NCBI GenBank assembly: GCA_011174795.1
Contig: DUEY01000009.1
Location: 1-42,070 of the forward strand
Direction of reading: 5' to 3'
From: Dehalococcoidia bacterium
Lineage (GTDB): Bacteria; Chloroflexota; Dehalococcoidia; SZUA-161
Length of the DNA stretch: 42,070 nucleotides
Shown: positions 28,214 to 39,711 of the stretch, piece by piece
Position numbering within the stretch: position 1 is the first letter of the stretch
Layout of the letters: every line of letters starts with the position of its first letter
The notes under the pieces: generated by a model
The model's input: the letters and a program-made list of their open reading frames with translations, nothing else
Told to the model about the DNA's origin: nothing
Databases searched by the model: none
Translations under genes and position numbers: made by a program

Positions 28214-31200
28214 ATGTCAAAGACTAAAAAGGTTCTGGTAATTGGCTCAGGACCAATAATCATCGGCCAGGCGGCGGAGTTCGACTATGCTGGTACCCAA
28301 GCCTGCAAATCCCTCCGGGAGGAGGGAATAATCACCGTTTTAGTTAACTCTAACCCCGCTACTATTATGACCGACGAGGGCATCGCCGATGTGGTCTATA
28401 TTGAACCACTTAACGTAGAGATGGTATCCCGCATTATTGAGAGAGAGCTTCCCGATGGCCTCTTGCCCACTCTCGGCGGGCAGACAGGTTTGAACCTAGC
28501 TGTGGAGCTAGCCAAAGCTGGTATTCTGGACAAGCACGATGTTCGTATATTAGGTACACCCCTAGAAACAATAAAAACGGCAGAAGAGCGCTCTTTGTTC
28601 AAGCAACTGCTCATTAACATTGGAGAGCCTGTGCCGGATAGTACTACGGTGAACTCAGTTGACGAAGCAGTAAAGTTTGCCGAATCTGTGGGCTTGCCTG
28701 TGATTGTTCGCCCTTCATACACTCTAGGAGGAAGCGGGGGCGGCATCGCGTACACCACTCATGAATTAGAGGAGATTGTTAACCGCGGATTAGCTGCCAG
28801 CATAAGCCGCGAAGTGCTGATTGAAAAGTGCCTTCTGGGGTGGAAGGAGATTGAATATGAGGTGATGCGGGACTCTGCCGATAACTGTATTACTATATGT
28901 AATATGGAAAATATCGACCCCATGGGAGTACACACCGGGGATAGCATAGTAGTTGCTCCCAGCCAAACCCTATCCGACAAAGAATATCAAATGCTCAGGT
29001 CGGCTAGCCTTAAGATAATCCGTGCCCTTGGCATTGAAGGCGGGTGCAATATCCAGTTTGCTCTTGCCCCTTGTCCTACAGTAGCACAGAAGTGGATATC
29101 GGAAGCTAAAGCGGGTAACGCCTACTATGTAATCGAGGTTAATCCCAGAGTAAGCCGCAGTTCAGCCCTAGCCAGTAAGGCTACCGGATATCCCATCGCT
29201 CGCGTGGCAGCCAAAATTGCAGTGGGAAAGTGCCTTGACGAAATACCCAATAAAGTGACGGGGAAGACTATAGCCGGCTTTGAGCCAGCACTGGACTACT
29301 GTGTGGTCAAGATTCCACGCTGGCCATTCGATAAATTCGCTTTTGGAGATAGAACCCTGGGTAGTCAGATGAAAGCCACAGGTGAGGTAATGGCTATTGA
29401 CAGGTCCTTTGAGGCAGCCCTGCAAAAGGCTGTGCGCTCCCTGGACATGGGTGGCAAGTCGCTGCTCTGGGAAGATAGGAAATGGGAGGAAAATCCCCAA
29501 TCATTTTTACACCCTCATGACTTGAGATTATGGTCGATTATAGCAGCCCTGCGAAGGGGAGCAACTCCCGAGGATTTAGCCCAAAGCAGTGGAATCGATC
29601 CCTGGTTTATATATAAATTACGCAATCTGGTGGAAATGGAAAAGAGTCTTCTCTCTGAACCGCTAACCTCGGAAATGCTTCTCGAGGCAAAGCAACTGGG
29701 ATTCTCCGACGAGCAGATAGGGATACTGGCCGACAGGCTGCCGGAGCAAGTACGTCAGCTTCGCCACTATTTCAATATTCGTCCAGTGTTTAAAATGGTA
29801 GATACCTGTGCTGCTGAGTTCGAAGCTTCAACACCCTATTTCTACAGCACCTATGAGAGTGAAAACGAAGCTGAACCTGTCGAGGGACAGAAAGCAGTCG
29901 TCATTGGCAGTGGACCAATACGAATAGGCCAGGGAATCGAGTTTGATTACTGCAGTGTGCACGCGGCTTGGGCACTCCAGGAAGCACACGTTAAAAGCAT
30001 CATGGTGAACTCTAATCCGGAAACTGTATCTACCGACTTCGACACCAGTGACCGCCTCTATTTTGAAGCCCTGGATGAGGAGAGTATTCGAGATATTCTG
30101 GAGAACGAGGGTGTCCTGAATGCGATTGATACACCGGCATCGATACCACCATCAATCGTACAATTTGGCGGTCAGACTGCTATTAACCTCACAGAAACTT
30201 TAGCTCGCCACGCCCTGCCCATCATTGGCTCAAGTGCTGATACTACCGACCTTGCTGAAGACCGTAAACGATTCGAAGACTTTCTCGACCATTTGGGCAT
30301 TCCCCAGCCCCCTGGAGGTGCCGCTACCTCACTGGAAGAGGCTCAAATCATTGCCGATTCAATTGGTTATCCCGTCCTGATACGCCCCAGCTACGTTCTT
30401 GGTGGTAGGGCGATGGAGATCGTACATAATGCTAATGAACTCGAACGCTATATGAGCAATGCCCTAGAACTCGGGAGTAGCCATCCGGTCCTTGTTGATA
30501 AATACCTTCTCGGTAAAGAAGTGGAAGTAGATGCCGTTTGCGATGGCGAGACAGTCCTTATTCCAGGCATCATGGAGCATATCGAAAGAGCCGGGGTACA
30601 CAGCGGGGATTCAATAGCAATCTATCCCGGTCTGAATCTAACTTTCTCAGAAACGAATACCCTGGTTGATTGCACAGTGCGTATCGGTTTGGCACTAAAG
30701 GTAAAGGGCTTGATGAATATCCAGTTCGCTATCGTTCGAGAAGCGTTCCACTCCTCGGTATACGTATTGGAGGTCAATCCACGCGCCAGTCGTACCATTC
30801 CCTTTATCTCCAAGGTTACCGGCATTCCGATGGTCAAGATAGCTACCAAGGTTATGCTTGGAATATCACTCCGGGAGCAAGGATATGAAACAGGTTTGTG
30901 GAGATGGCAGGGAACTGTTGGCGTGAAGGCTCCTGTGTTCTCCAGTTCTAAGATGGTTGGGGTCGATACCCATCTTGGGCCAGAGATGAAATCTACCGGT
31001 GAGGTAATGGGTATCGACTACAGCTTTGAGGCTGCACTGACGAAGTCACTAATGGCGGCAGGATTGATGCTGCCACAGCGGGGTGCAATTCTTCTCAGCA
31101 TTGCTGATAGAGATAAGAACGAGGCACTGAGCATTATTCAACGACTATCGATGCTGGATTACAAGCTCTATGCCACCGAGGGCACAGCGGCAGCAATTGA

Positions 31201-31480
31201 AAAAGAGGGGATACCGGTAATGCTTGTCACCAAGAAGCTGGGAGAGGGGTACCCGAATGTCGTGGATGTTATTCAGGACGGCTGGGTAGATGGCGTGGTC
31301 AATACTATTACCGCAGGTGGCATCCCGCTCAGGGATGGCTTTACTATACGCCGTACCGCCATAGAGAAATGTATTCCTTGTTTCACCTCACTGGATACAA
31401 TCCGTGCCGCCGTGGAAGCCCTCTGGGATCAAAGTGAGGTTCTGAACATCCAACCCCTGCGTGACTATTTGAAAAGGTGA
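28214..31480 (+). CDS. carB: Carbamoyl-phosphate synthase large subunit
   Basis: 1088 aa; [42 protein letters not shown], second half [35 protein letters not shown]. Confidence 0.96.
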   Translation: MSKTKKVLVIGSGPIIIGQAAEFDYAGTQACKSLREEGIITVLVNSNPATIMTDEGIADVVYIEPLNVEMVSRIIERELPDGLLPTLGGQTGLNLAVELAKAGILDKHDVRILGTPLETIKTAEERSLFKQLLINIGEPVPDSTTVNSVDEAVKFAESVGLPVIVRPSYTLGGSGGGIAYTTHELEEIVNRGLAASISREVLIEKCLLGWKEIEYEVMRDSADNCITICNMENIDPMGVHTGDSIVVAPSQTLSDKEYQMLRSASLKIIRALGIEGGCNIQFALAPCPTVAQKWISEAKAGNAYYVIEVNPRVSRSSALASKATGYPIARVAAKIAVGKCLDEIPNKVTGKTIAGFEPALDYCVVKIPRWPFDKFAFGDRTLGSQMKATGEVMAIDRSFEAALQKAVRSLDMGGKSLLWEDRKWEENPQSFLHPHDLRLWSIIAALRRGATPEDLAQSSGIDPWFIYKLRNLVEMEKSLLSEPLTSEMLLEAKQLGFSDEQIGILADRLPEQVRQLRHYFNIRPVFKMVDTCAAEFEASTPYFYSTYESENEAEPVEGQKAVVIGSGPIRIGQGIEFDYCSVHAAWALQEAHVKSIMVNSNPETVSTDFDTSDRLYFEALDEESIRDILENEGVLNAIDTPASIPPSIVQFGGQTAINLTETLARHALPIIGSSADTTDLAEDRKRFEDFLDHLGIPQPPGGAATSLEEAQIIADSIGYPVLIRPSYVLGGRAMEIVHNANELERYMSNALELGSSHPVLVDKYLLGKEVEVDAVCDGETVLIPGIMEHIERAGVHSGDSIAIYPGLNLTFSETNTLVDCTVRIGLALKVKGLMNIQFAIVREAFHSSVYVLEVNPRASRTIPFISKVTGIPMVKIATKVMLGISLREQGYETGLWRWQGTVGVKAPVFSSSKMVGVDTHLGPEMKSTGEVMGIDYSFEAALTKSLMAAGLMLPQRGAILLSIADRDKNEALSIIQRLSMLDYKLYATEGTAAAIEKEGIPVMLVTKKLGEGYPNVVDVIQDGWVDGVVNTITAGGIPLRDGFTIRRTAIEKCIPCFTSLDTIRAAVEALWDQSEVLNIQPLRDYLKR

Positions 31481-31573
31481 ATCAGCTTATTGCCCTGGCA
31501 TGTGCTTATACTGAAATAAAAGTTGCTCTCATGAGTGGCTAGAACATGATTTCGTATATCTGGAGGAATTAAA

Positions 31574-33304
31574 ATGCGTACACTACGAATAGGTATGGCT
31601 CAAATCAATACTACTGTTGGTGACTTCAACGGTAACACCGAAAAAATTCTCAATGCCATAACCGAGGCCAAATCTCTTGGGGTCGACCTCCTCACATTCC
31701 CCGAGCTTGCTACCTGTGGCTACCCTCCCGAGGATCTCCTGTTCAAACCGCAGTTTATCAAGGAAAACCTGAAATCCGTTGAAAAGGTTATAGATCAGTC
31801 TTCAGGAATCACCATCGTGCTTGGTTTTGTAGATGCCAAGGAGGATATCTATAATGCCGCTGCGGTAATCCACGACGGGAAACTGGTAAGCATCTATCAC
31901 AAGATTTATCTGCCCAATTATGGAGTTTTCGACGAGGATCGCTATTTCCACGTCGGCACAGAGTGTCCCGTTTATATCGTTGCGGGAGTTGGCATTGGCG
32001 TCAATATATGCGAGGACATATGGTACGAGGCCGGGCCAGCCACTGTCCAAGCATACTCCGGAGCTGAGGTTATCGTAAACATAAGCGCCTCGCCGTACCA
32101 TTTCGGCAAGGGGAACTTCAGAGAGAGGATGCTGGGTACACGTGCCTCAGATAGCGTGTCCATAGTCGCTCATAATAACCTTGTAGGCGGGCAGGACGAA
32201 CTGATTTTCGATGGCAACAGCATGGTCTTTGATGAGAAGGGAAGACTGATAGCGCGGGGCAAACAGTTCGAGGAAGATTTAATAGTAGCTGACCTCGACG
32301 TCGAGTCTGTCTTCCGGACACGCCTTCACGACTCGAGATGGAGAAAGATAACGCCTTTGGACGAAAAAAAGTGTCATATAGTTAAAATAGCGGTCTCAGA
32401 GGCTGTAGATGGCTCTCCCAAACCACAGGTTCCTCATCGAACAGTCGAGGTTCGTAATCTGCCCGGAGAAATATATGACGCATTAGTGCTGGGAACGAGA
32501 GACTATATCCATAAGAATGGTTTCGATAAGGTGCTCATAGGTCTTTCTGGAGGAATCGACTCCAGCTTAGTTGCAGTCATCGCAGTTGATGCACTGGGAG
32601 CCTCTAACGTTGTAGGAGTCGCAATGCCTTCCAGATATTCCTCACTCGGAAGCACGTCAGATGCTGAATTACTGGTTCAGAATCTAGGTATCAGGCTAAT
32701 CACAATCCCTATCGAGAGAATATTTCAGGCTTATCTAGAAGAACTGGCTGCACCCTTTGAAGGAGCCGAGCCCAATGTGGCTGAGGAGAACATCCAGGCT
32801 CGAATAAGGGGCAATATACTCATGGCGCTATCAAACAAATTCGGCTGGCTCGTACTAACCACGGGCAATAAGAGTGAGATGGCAACAGGGTATACCACGT
32901 TGTACGGTGACATGGCAGGAGGCTTTGCCGTAATCAAGGACGTTCCAAAGACCAGGGTATTCGAACTCGCCCGATACCGAAACGAGGTAGATGAGTTTGA
33001 ATTAATACCACTGGCAATCATTGAGAAGGCGCCATCGGCTGAACTCAGGCCAGAACAAAAAGACAGCGACTCACTCCCTCCCTATGACCTGCTCGACCCT
33101 GTTTTAACAGCCTATGTAGAGGATGATAAAAGCGTGGAGCAGATTATCGCGCTGGGTATAGACCAAGAAATAGTCCAGCGTGCCGCACGATTGGTGGATA
33201 TCAGCGAATACAAGCGTCGCCAAGCGCCCCCCGGTATTAAAATAACCCCGAGGGCTTTTGGTCGAGACAGGAGGCTGCCAATTACAAACCGCTTCAAGGG
33301 GTGA
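31574..33304 (+). CDS. nadE: Glutamine-dependent NAD+ synthetase
   Basis: N-terminal nitrilase domain (ELATCGYPPEDLL, NICEDIWYE, SASPYHFGK); C-terminal GLSGGIDSSLVAVIAVDALG, TTGNKSEMATGYTTLYGDMAGGFAVIKDVPKT. Confidence 0.95.
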   Translation: MRTLRIGMAQINTTVGDFNGNTEKILNAITEAKSLGVDLLTFPELATCGYPPEDLLFKPQFIKENLKSVEKVIDQSSGITIVLGFVDAKEDIYNAAAVIHDGKLVSIYHKIYLPNYGVFDEDRYFHVGTECPVYIVAGVGIGVNICEDIWYEAGPATVQAYSGAEVIVNISASPYHFGKGNFRERMLGTRASDSVSIVAHNNLVGGQDELIFDGNSMVFDEKGRLIARGKQFEEDLIVADLDVESVFRTRLHDSRWRKITPLDEKKCHIVKIAVSEAVDGSPKPQVPHRTVEVRNLPGEIYDALVLGTRDYIHKNGFDKVLIGLSGGIDSSLVAVIAVDALGASNVVGVAMPSRYSSLGSTSDAELLVQNLGIRLITIPIERIFQAYLEELAAPFEGAEPNVAEENIQARIRGNILMALSNKFGWLVLTTGNKSEMATGYTTLYGDMAGGFAVIKDVPKTRVFELARYRNEVDEFELIPLAIIEKAPSAELRPEQKDSDSLPPYDLLDPVLTAYVEDDKSVEQIIALGIDQEIVQRAARLVDISEYKRRQAPPGIKITPRAFGRDRRLPITNRFKG

Positions 33305-33620
33305 TGACCGCCACATAAAGACGGTTCGACTAGGTCTATAGCCGAGGCATGTGACAATACTCAAATCGCCTCTCATCCCACGAGGGTACTTCGGTAATAG
33401 CGCTGATTCTAAGCCTCCCCTTTTGGGGGATTGACAAAAGCAGGCAAAAGTGGTTAAATGAACCACAGTCCATATTCTTCTAATATGTCGGACTAGCAGT
33501 TGATTTACGAAGAACTTTCAGTCCCTTGACCAGTTATTCTACGGACTAAAAGTTCCTTGGGGGTAGATTTATATTTACCTACCGAGCCTGAAAAACAGCC
33601 TTTTTAAAGGAGAGTTGGTC

Positions 33621-34586
33621 ATGAAGCAAAAACGCTTCCTCACCATATTGACCCTGATCTCGATTGTAGCAATACTGTCAGGCACAACTACCGTTTATGC
33701 TCAAACACCAACACCACCCACCCCTGCTGTTATAGATACCTATACTATCAAGAACATCGATGGCAGCGATGTTACCGAGGACTACCTGATGGCTGGGGAC
33801 ACCTATGAAATTTCTCTGGAGGTCAACGTCGGCGTCGACCTGGGAAATAACACACTGATCCTCTCCACCCCTCTGGGGAAAGTGGAGGATGTATACTGGC
33901 ATCTCGAAAACGATTATCCCGGTATTAATACAGAGACGTGGCAGCCAGGCCAGTCGGCGATTGAGTTCGCAGTTCTCGAGGGAATCGCCCAGCTTACGAT
34001 AACAGGGTTCGTACCCTCCGATTACACGTGGACAGAAATAGAAGGGTATAGCTACGTCCTCCATGCCATACGCGATGTCCCCCTGATAAAACTCTCGCTC
34101 GGTCCCGAAGGTACCGAGTTGGACCGGATCTCCATGGAGGTTAAGGACCAAGCAATTATAGCTTATGAACAGACCCTGATTGAGAAAGATGCCCTCCTCA
34201 AGACCACTGACGCCGACCCTAAATATGAAAAGCTCGCCACAGACATCATAGCCCATGCTCAGATAATGTACGTCAAGGGATACGTGGAGGACGCCACGAA
34301 ATTACTCAATACCATACCTGATTCCTCGGCAGACTTCCCGGTACCGGTGGAGGAAAAAACATTCCTGCCATACCTTATCGGTATTATCGCGCTTGCAGTA
34401 CTATTAATCATCTTCATTGCCCTGCTGTTCAAAGCGAGAGCAAACAGTAGCTTCATCCGCCAGCAAGTCGACGAAGAGGCTGGCCGGCTGGATGTTCTCT
34501 CAATAAGGGTATCCAAGATAGATAAACAACTCGCCAGAGACCTCGAACAGGTCAAGGAACAACTTGAGAGGATCAGCGGGAGGTGA
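33621..34586 (+). CDS. Secreted/membrane-anchored protein with C-terminal TM and cytosolic coiled coil (tubulin-like operon)
   Basis: N-terminal signal segment FLTILTLISIVAILSGTTTVYA, Pro/Thr linker, TM YLIGIIALAVLLIIFIALLF, then a helical tail ending QLARDLEQVKEQLERISGR. Confidence 0.8.
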   Translation: MKQKRFLTILTLISIVAILSGTTTVYAQTPTPPTPAVIDTYTIKNIDGSDVTEDYLMAGDTYEISLEVNVGVDLGNNTLILSTPLGKVEDVYWHLENDYPGINTETWQPGQSAIEFAVLEGIAQLTITGFVPSDYTWTEIEGYSYVLHAIRDVPLIKLSLGPEGTELDRISMEVKDQAIIAYEQTLIEKDALLKTTDADPKYEKLATDIIAHAQIMYVKGYVEDATKLLNTIPDSSADFPVPVEEKTFLPYLIGIIALAVLLIIFIALLFKARANSSFIRQQVDEEAGRLDVLSIRVSKIDKQLARDLEQVKEQLERISGR

Positions 34587-34590
34587 CCTC

Positions 34591-37302
34591 ATGGCTAAAG
34601 CCAGAAGTTACAATTCGTCCATACAACTCGTCGGCCTAGGGGGAGCGGGGACTAACATCATTGAAGCCTTTATAAATGACCGCAGAAATCTCATACCCCT
34701 TCTTAAGAGGGAAGGCATCCGGATATCATGCCTGGCGATCGACGTGGCGGACCATGATATACAAAGCCTGGATGCCGCAGTCAGAGACCTCTCGGATGAG
34801 TTGAGAGAAGAAGGCATTCCCTCGGATAAAATCTCCATCACCGCCAAGTCGGTTAAATTCCCCACCCCGGAAAGCATGTTCGACTTCATAAACAAATACC
34901 CCGAGTATCTGAGCCGCGAGGGAGTTAAACCCCCGAAGGATTACCAGCCCTGGCTGGCATCGTCCATGGATATCCCACCGCTGGCAGGTGGCGTCGGTCG
35001 CCGACGGGCTCTTTCCAAAGCTATATACGGGCTCAACTACCATCACCTGAAACTGCTGGACAACTACATGGACACCTTCAAGGAGCACCTGTTCACCTCC
35101 ACCATACAGCCTGTTGTTTTCGTGATCTACGGCCTGGGCGGCGGTAGCGGCAGCGGTATGGTTGTAGATTTCACCAGACATTTAAGGAGAAAGCTGGGCA
35201 GCGGCGTGCCTATAATTGGTCTATGTATTCTTCCCTGCTCCGGCGACGACCCACCGGCAAAAGGCACCTCTGCCTACAGCGCCCTTATCGAAAAAGGGCT
35301 CATCATCGATAAGCAGCAGAACGCTCAGGTAACCAAGCAATTCGGCAGTGTGTATGAAAACCCGTTCAGCGCCTTCCTGGTTATGCCCCTGGGCCCCGCC
35401 TACAGCAAGACCGCCAGCTTGATAGACGCTAAAAAGGTCATTGACGATGCCATTGTCGACGTCCTGATAAACTCACTCAACTTCGATCTGGCCGACCTGC
35501 TGAGCAATATCGGCTCCAACATCGATATGGAGGGCAAATGGCTCCATGTGCTGTCCACGATTACTATCAGCTATCCGGTAACCGAATTCATAGAGCTCTC
35601 TAAGATATACCTTGACCAGTTGGACAAAGTGCGCGCGCTGAGAAGAGAGAAGCGGGAAGTATACGGGGGAACTCACCCGACGGAAGCCGGCGGCGTCATT
35701 AAAATACTAGATATCTGCTACGGGGACCTGAAAGACATCTACCGCCAGCGACTAATCGATACGGGTAAGTACAATGCCGACAGCTTCGACGAAGCAGTTG
35801 ACAGCATGATAAACGCCGACCGCTCTGTGGAGACAGAATACATTATGCACCTCAAGGGGGTAGACGATCCCATCAGAAGCCAGATTAATGAGCTGGGTCG
35901 AGCGGTTATGGCGATAGGTCTTGATTCACCCGAAGGGACTGTTGAAGCGTTGATTCGCAAACAGTCATCAAAGCTCATCTCTTTAGGAGATTGCATCTCC
36001 AAGAACTACAGCGAGTTCCTGGCCGAAGTTAATGATATCCTCGATAACCTGCGGGATAGCCTGCCCAGTGCACAGCAGTTGACCGCCAAAGAAGTGCAAT
36101 TAGTCAACGATGTAACTGATCTTGCCTCGATGATAAGAAACTACCTTGTCGGCCTCAGAAACTATCTTGAGATTAAAAAGCTTGCCGACAGGCTTCAGAA
36201 AGAGCTTCTCAAAGGCAAGGACAGCGAGTCCCAACAGCTGGCGCTGAGCAAGGTAGAACGTATTATAAACCCCGAGCTGGTGGTGTTGTTCTCGTTATTG
36301 TCCTCTATGTTCACCCCAACGACTACCCAACTTAAAAGTATAGACTCGCTGCTGGTCAACTGCCGCCGTGTTAAGAGGGTAATAGAGGAGGAAATCGCGA
36401 GAATCACCTCCGACATCGATAACCTCGAACTCAACCGCAAGGCCAAGCAAGTCGAGAAGGGCCGGGCCGAGCGGGAGATGAAAGATATCAGATTTGGACT
36501 GTTCTCCGGCGGCAAGAAGAAGCTCTGGGACGAGCGTAAAAGGAAATTGGACCACGCCCTGGCATCGGTGGACGAGGACATCCGAATACTGAGTGAAGAC
36601 CTGGTCAAAGCCCAAGAGAAGATGTCCGAGTACTCGAACATTGAAAAAAGGTTCGAGGTCAATTCCGACTACCGTAAGCTTCTGGCGAATATCACAGATA
36701 TCTCCAACATCCACTACGAGAAGATGAACGAGATGGTCAAGGACAAGGGATTCTACAACCGAACAGCCGAGCTGACCGAGGACGTGCAACTGCGACTCAT
36801 GCAACGGATCCTGATTGAAGACGAGGCATCTCTCTCTAGCGAAAACATCCTCAGGGAGATAATCGACAAGGACCGCCTCAAGGAATACCTGTCGAGCGTG
36901 CTCGGCATCTTCAGGGTCCCGGGCGTCATGGGCCTGACCTCTGAATACAAGACGGACTATATCTGGTTTGCGGTAGTATCGCCACGCGGCATCTGGGACC
37001 ACGACCTGGCCGCAGACGTACGGGCGACGATGTCAGGATATGTAAAGGAGGACGCCTCGAGGAGTATAGCTATAAGAGAGATCGACTCTACCGACCCCTG
37101 GACGGTTCGGTTCATGGTAATTGCGGCAAAGGCAGAGCCACAGTATCTGGAATGCTTCGGCGAGATGAAGCATATATACCAGCACGCCACCGCCGAGGAA
37201 AGGGCGCTGGCACACTCATTCTTGCTGGAGCACGGCGTTCATGCGGCTGAGAGTAAGCCCAGTGCAGACAAGCCTGGAGCCACCATAAATGCTGAGCGGT
37301 GA
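34591..37302 (+). CDS. Tubulin/FtsZ-superfamily protein 1, large with C-terminal coiled-coil extension
   Basis: T1-like LVGLGGAGTNIIEAF; T4 signature YGLGGGSGSGM (35131-35160); T7-like NFDLAD (35479-35496) followed by LLSNIGSN; long charged helical C-terminal half; 903 aa. Confidence 0.8.
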   Translation: MAKARSYNSSIQLVGLGGAGTNIIEAFINDRRNLIPLLKREGIRISCLAIDVADHDIQSLDAAVRDLSDELREEGIPSDKISITAKSVKFPTPESMFDFINKYPEYLSREGVKPPKDYQPWLASSMDIPPLAGGVGRRRALSKAIYGLNYHHLKLLDNYMDTFKEHLFTSTIQPVVFVIYGLGGGSGSGMVVDFTRHLRRKLGSGVPIIGLCILPCSGDDPPAKGTSAYSALIEKGLIIDKQQNAQVTKQFGSVYENPFSAFLVMPLGPAYSKTASLIDAKKVIDDAIVDVLINSLNFDLADLLSNIGSNIDMEGKWLHVLSTITISYPVTEFIELSKIYLDQLDKVRALRREKREVYGGTHPTEAGGVIKILDICYGDLKDIYRQRLIDTGKYNADSFDEAVDSMINADRSVETEYIMHLKGVDDPIRSQINELGRAVMAIGLDSPEGTVEALIRKQSSKLISLGDCISKNYSEFLAEVNDILDNLRDSLPSAQQLTAKEVQLVNDVTDLASMIRNYLVGLRNYLEIKKLADRLQKELLKGKDSESQQLALSKVERIINPELVVLFSLLSSMFTPTTTQLKSIDSLLVNCRRVKRVIEEEIARITSDIDNLELNRKAKQVEKGRAEREMKDIRFGLFSGGKKKLWDERKRKLDHALASVDEDIRILSEDLVKAQEKMSEYSNIEKRFEVNSDYRKLLANITDISNIHYEKMNEMVKDKGFYNRTAELTEDVQLRLMQRILIEDEASLSSENILREIIDKDRLKEYLSSVLGIFRVPGVMGLTSEYKTDYIWFAVVSPRGIWDHDLAADVRATMSGYVKEDASRSIAIREIDSTDPWTVRFMVIAAKAEPQYLECFGEMKHIYQHATAEERALAHSFLLEHGVHAAESKPSADKPGATINAER

Positions 37303-37353
37303 CGAAAGTCCTCACCGTATTATCCTGGTCCTAAAGGCACGGGGAATTACAAA

Positions 37354-39711
37354 ATGGAAAACCTCCTGCCGCTTCTGCAAGCGGATGAAGGCTCAACCGA
37401 GCAACGGTTGCTCGAGCAGCAGTGGCAAATCAGGAGTAGCGAGACCGCTTTCCGAACACTGCTAAGCAGAGCGACTACAGTACTCATCTTCCTGGCATGC
37501 TCCCTCATTATCTACTATATGCTGCCCTTCTATCCGCCAGCGATGTCCATCTTCCTGGCAATAATATTCGCGCTTATCTCCTATCGCTGGCCCGCGGTAG
37601 CTCTATCACTAATGTTGCTATTCGCAGCACCCGCTTACTCATATCAACTCGGGGGCGCATTCTGGGCTCTGGGCGTCTTTATCGCTATAGCAGTGGTACT
37701 CCCGTTCTGCGTCAGCAGGCTGCCCGGCGCAATCCTGGGTTGCGCCGTCGGCACGGCTGCGGGCGTGCTCATGCTCACCCCCTATTTCCTGCTCTCCGTG
37801 CCGCTGCTTGCAGGTATCATCCTGTTCAGGCTGCCAGGGTCAAGTGCCAGTGGGGGGTGGGGGTTGTTCATGTTCCTTACTATCTACCTGCCCTTCCTCT
37901 TTATGGTGCAGCCCCCAGTCGCCCAGGGCGAGACTATCCCTCTCTTCACCACCGTCGACTACCCTAAACAACCATCCTTAAGCAACCTTGACCTGACCTC
38001 GCTGAAAACCGCTTTCCAGGGTCATACGAACGACGGTTTCAGCGGGTTCCCCGCAGCCTCGACCTATTTCGTGCAGGGCTGGAGCGGTATTGTTCTCATC
38101 CTGACAATGTTGATGGCAATCGTCGTCGCCCCACTAGCTTTGAAACTATCAACACGGATAGAAGAGACCAGGATCCTGCTTCGCGCGTTATCACCCTTCA
38201 TTATGCTATCAGCGATCAGCCTGATATTCCTGCTGCCACTGCAGCTACTGGAGAAGCCACTGGGCTATCACACCGGCTTTGACAGTTGGAACAACATCGG
38301 TATCTTCATCGGCATAATGCTTGCCTTCGGCAGCATAGGGCTTATCATGGAAGTCTGGTTCTGCCGTCGCAACATCAAGGTAAGACTCAGAGGCGACCTG
38401 GCTTACCTCTCCATAGAGCTTTACAGCCTTCTGGACAATGCCAAGAAGCGCCTGCGAGAGGTTTCCGCAGTATGTCACAATAAAGCTTTTGGTGACGAAA
38501 CGGCAGCAATTAAACAATGCGAAGAGAAAGTCTCACTCACGCTCGAAAGCGAAGCTGCAATGGGACTTCCGCGGTTGGAGATAAGCTGTAGCGAATTCCA
38601 GAATATGCAATCCCAGCTCTCGGACCTCCACCTCCGTCTCGAGACCAAACTATTGGATCATCTCGAAGAGTCAAGGCGCACCTACAAAGCTACGTTTGAT
38701 AAGGCGCTTGCACTGGGTATACCCTCCCTTCAGGATGTCACTCAGACGCTGCCACTCACCTCTAAAAAGCCGGACTATGAAAGCGCCCTCATGGAACAGC
38801 AAACGCTGAACAGAGCCCTCCGGGACCTCGCGGGCAAGCTCGTCTCAGCCGGAGACATGCTGGCCAAGACCATCAAGGAAGAGGTCGACCCCGAGTTCTC
38901 ACTGACCACCATTGATATCGGCCACGGCTTTATCGAGCAGGGAAGGTTCGACGAGGCGGCACGTACCATCTCAGAGGACCTGCAAATCATCGACGGCAGG
39001 ATAGAACGTTCCATTGTTGAGCTCTCAAGCAGAGTGATAAAAATAGCTAATGAATTCCAAAAAGTTGTCGCCTCACACCTGATACCCGTGTTTGAAACAA
39101 TCGGAGATTCTGACGCAATAAACAGATACAATGAGAAAGTTGATGCGCTGAAAACAGCGGCAACCTCCGTTCAGGGTTCCAGAACCCTTGCCGATATGAT
39201 TAAGATAGTCGAACAGAGCCGCAAGCTTACCGACCTCGCCACCACCACGGTGAACGAGCTTAGTAACCGGATTGATGTTATGGCGGAAGCTAACGACCGC
39301 AGATGCCCGGCAAGATACAACTGGGGGAAGAACACCCATACCGCTGGTGAAGCGCACCAGCTCCTGGAATCAATCGAATCCACACCCTCGGAAACCACCA
39401 TAAGCAGGCGCTTCGAGCTGATCGAGAAGTCAGTGAAAACAATAGAACAGCAGGCCAGGGTAGTCAAACAATACAGCCAGGCCAGCGAGTTCCTGGTCAA
39501 CTATCCCAACATTGAGTATACACTTCAGGATAAGCTGAGAACAAACGGCGGTATATCCAGTTCAGAGCTTCCTGTTAAGGCTAGATATGCTCTGGAATAT
39601 CTGAAGCTGCATGCAGCCTTGAATTATAACGATGTCACGTTCGACCCTAAGACCGGCAGCATCCAGCACACCCCTGATAAAAATAAAGGCCAGGACGAGA
39701 CAGCGAAATGA
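37354..39711 (+). CDS. Large polytopic membrane protein with long C-terminal coiled-coil domain
   Basis: 785 aa: multiple hydrophobic segments over the first ~340 residues, then ~440 residues of charged/helical sequence. Confidence 0.8.
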   Translation: MENLLPLLQADEGSTEQRLLEQQWQIRSSETAFRTLLSRATTVLIFLACSLIIYYMLPFYPPAMSIFLAIIFALISYRWPAVALSLMLLFAAPAYSYQLGGAFWALGVFIAIAVVLPFCVSRLPGAILGCAVGTAAGVLMLTPYFLLSVPLLAGIILFRLPGSSASGGWGLFMFLTIYLPFLFMVQPPVAQGETIPLFTTVDYPKQPSLSNLDLTSLKTAFQGHTNDGFSGFPAASTYFVQGWSGIVLILTMLMAIVVAPLALKLSTRIEETRILLRALSPFIMLSAISLIFLLPLQLLEKPLGYHTGFDSWNNIGIFIGIMLAFGSIGLIMEVWFCRRNIKVRLRGDLAYLSIELYSLLDNAKKRLREVSAVCHNKAFGDETAAIKQCEEKVSLTLESEAAMGLPRLEISCSEFQNMQSQLSDLHLRLETKLLDHLEESRRTYKATFDKALALGIPSLQDVTQTLPLTSKKPDYESALMEQQTLNRALRDLAGKLVSAGDMLAKTIKEEVDPEFSLTTIDIGHGFIEQGRFDEAARTISEDLQIIDGRIERSIVELSSRVIKIANEFQKVVASHLIPVFETIGDSDAINRYNEKVDALKTAATSVQGSRTLADMIKIVEQSRKLTDLATTTVNELSNRIDVMAEANDRRCPARYNWGKNTHTAGEAHQLLESIESTPSETTISRRFELIEKSVKTIEQQARVVKQYSQASEFLVNYPNIEYTLQDKLRTNGGISSSELPVKARYALEYLKLHAALNYNDVTFDPKTGSIQHTPDKNKGQDETAK

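Noticed and set aside
33404-33434. Short hairpin CCTCCCC-TTTT-GGGGGATT after nadE
   Set aside because: Short stem without a T-tract; could be a weak terminator but not supported well enough to list.
36295-37002. 235-aa minus-strand ORF opposite tubulin-like gene 1
   Set aside because: Shadow ORF with no domain signal; the sense ORF is continuous through it.
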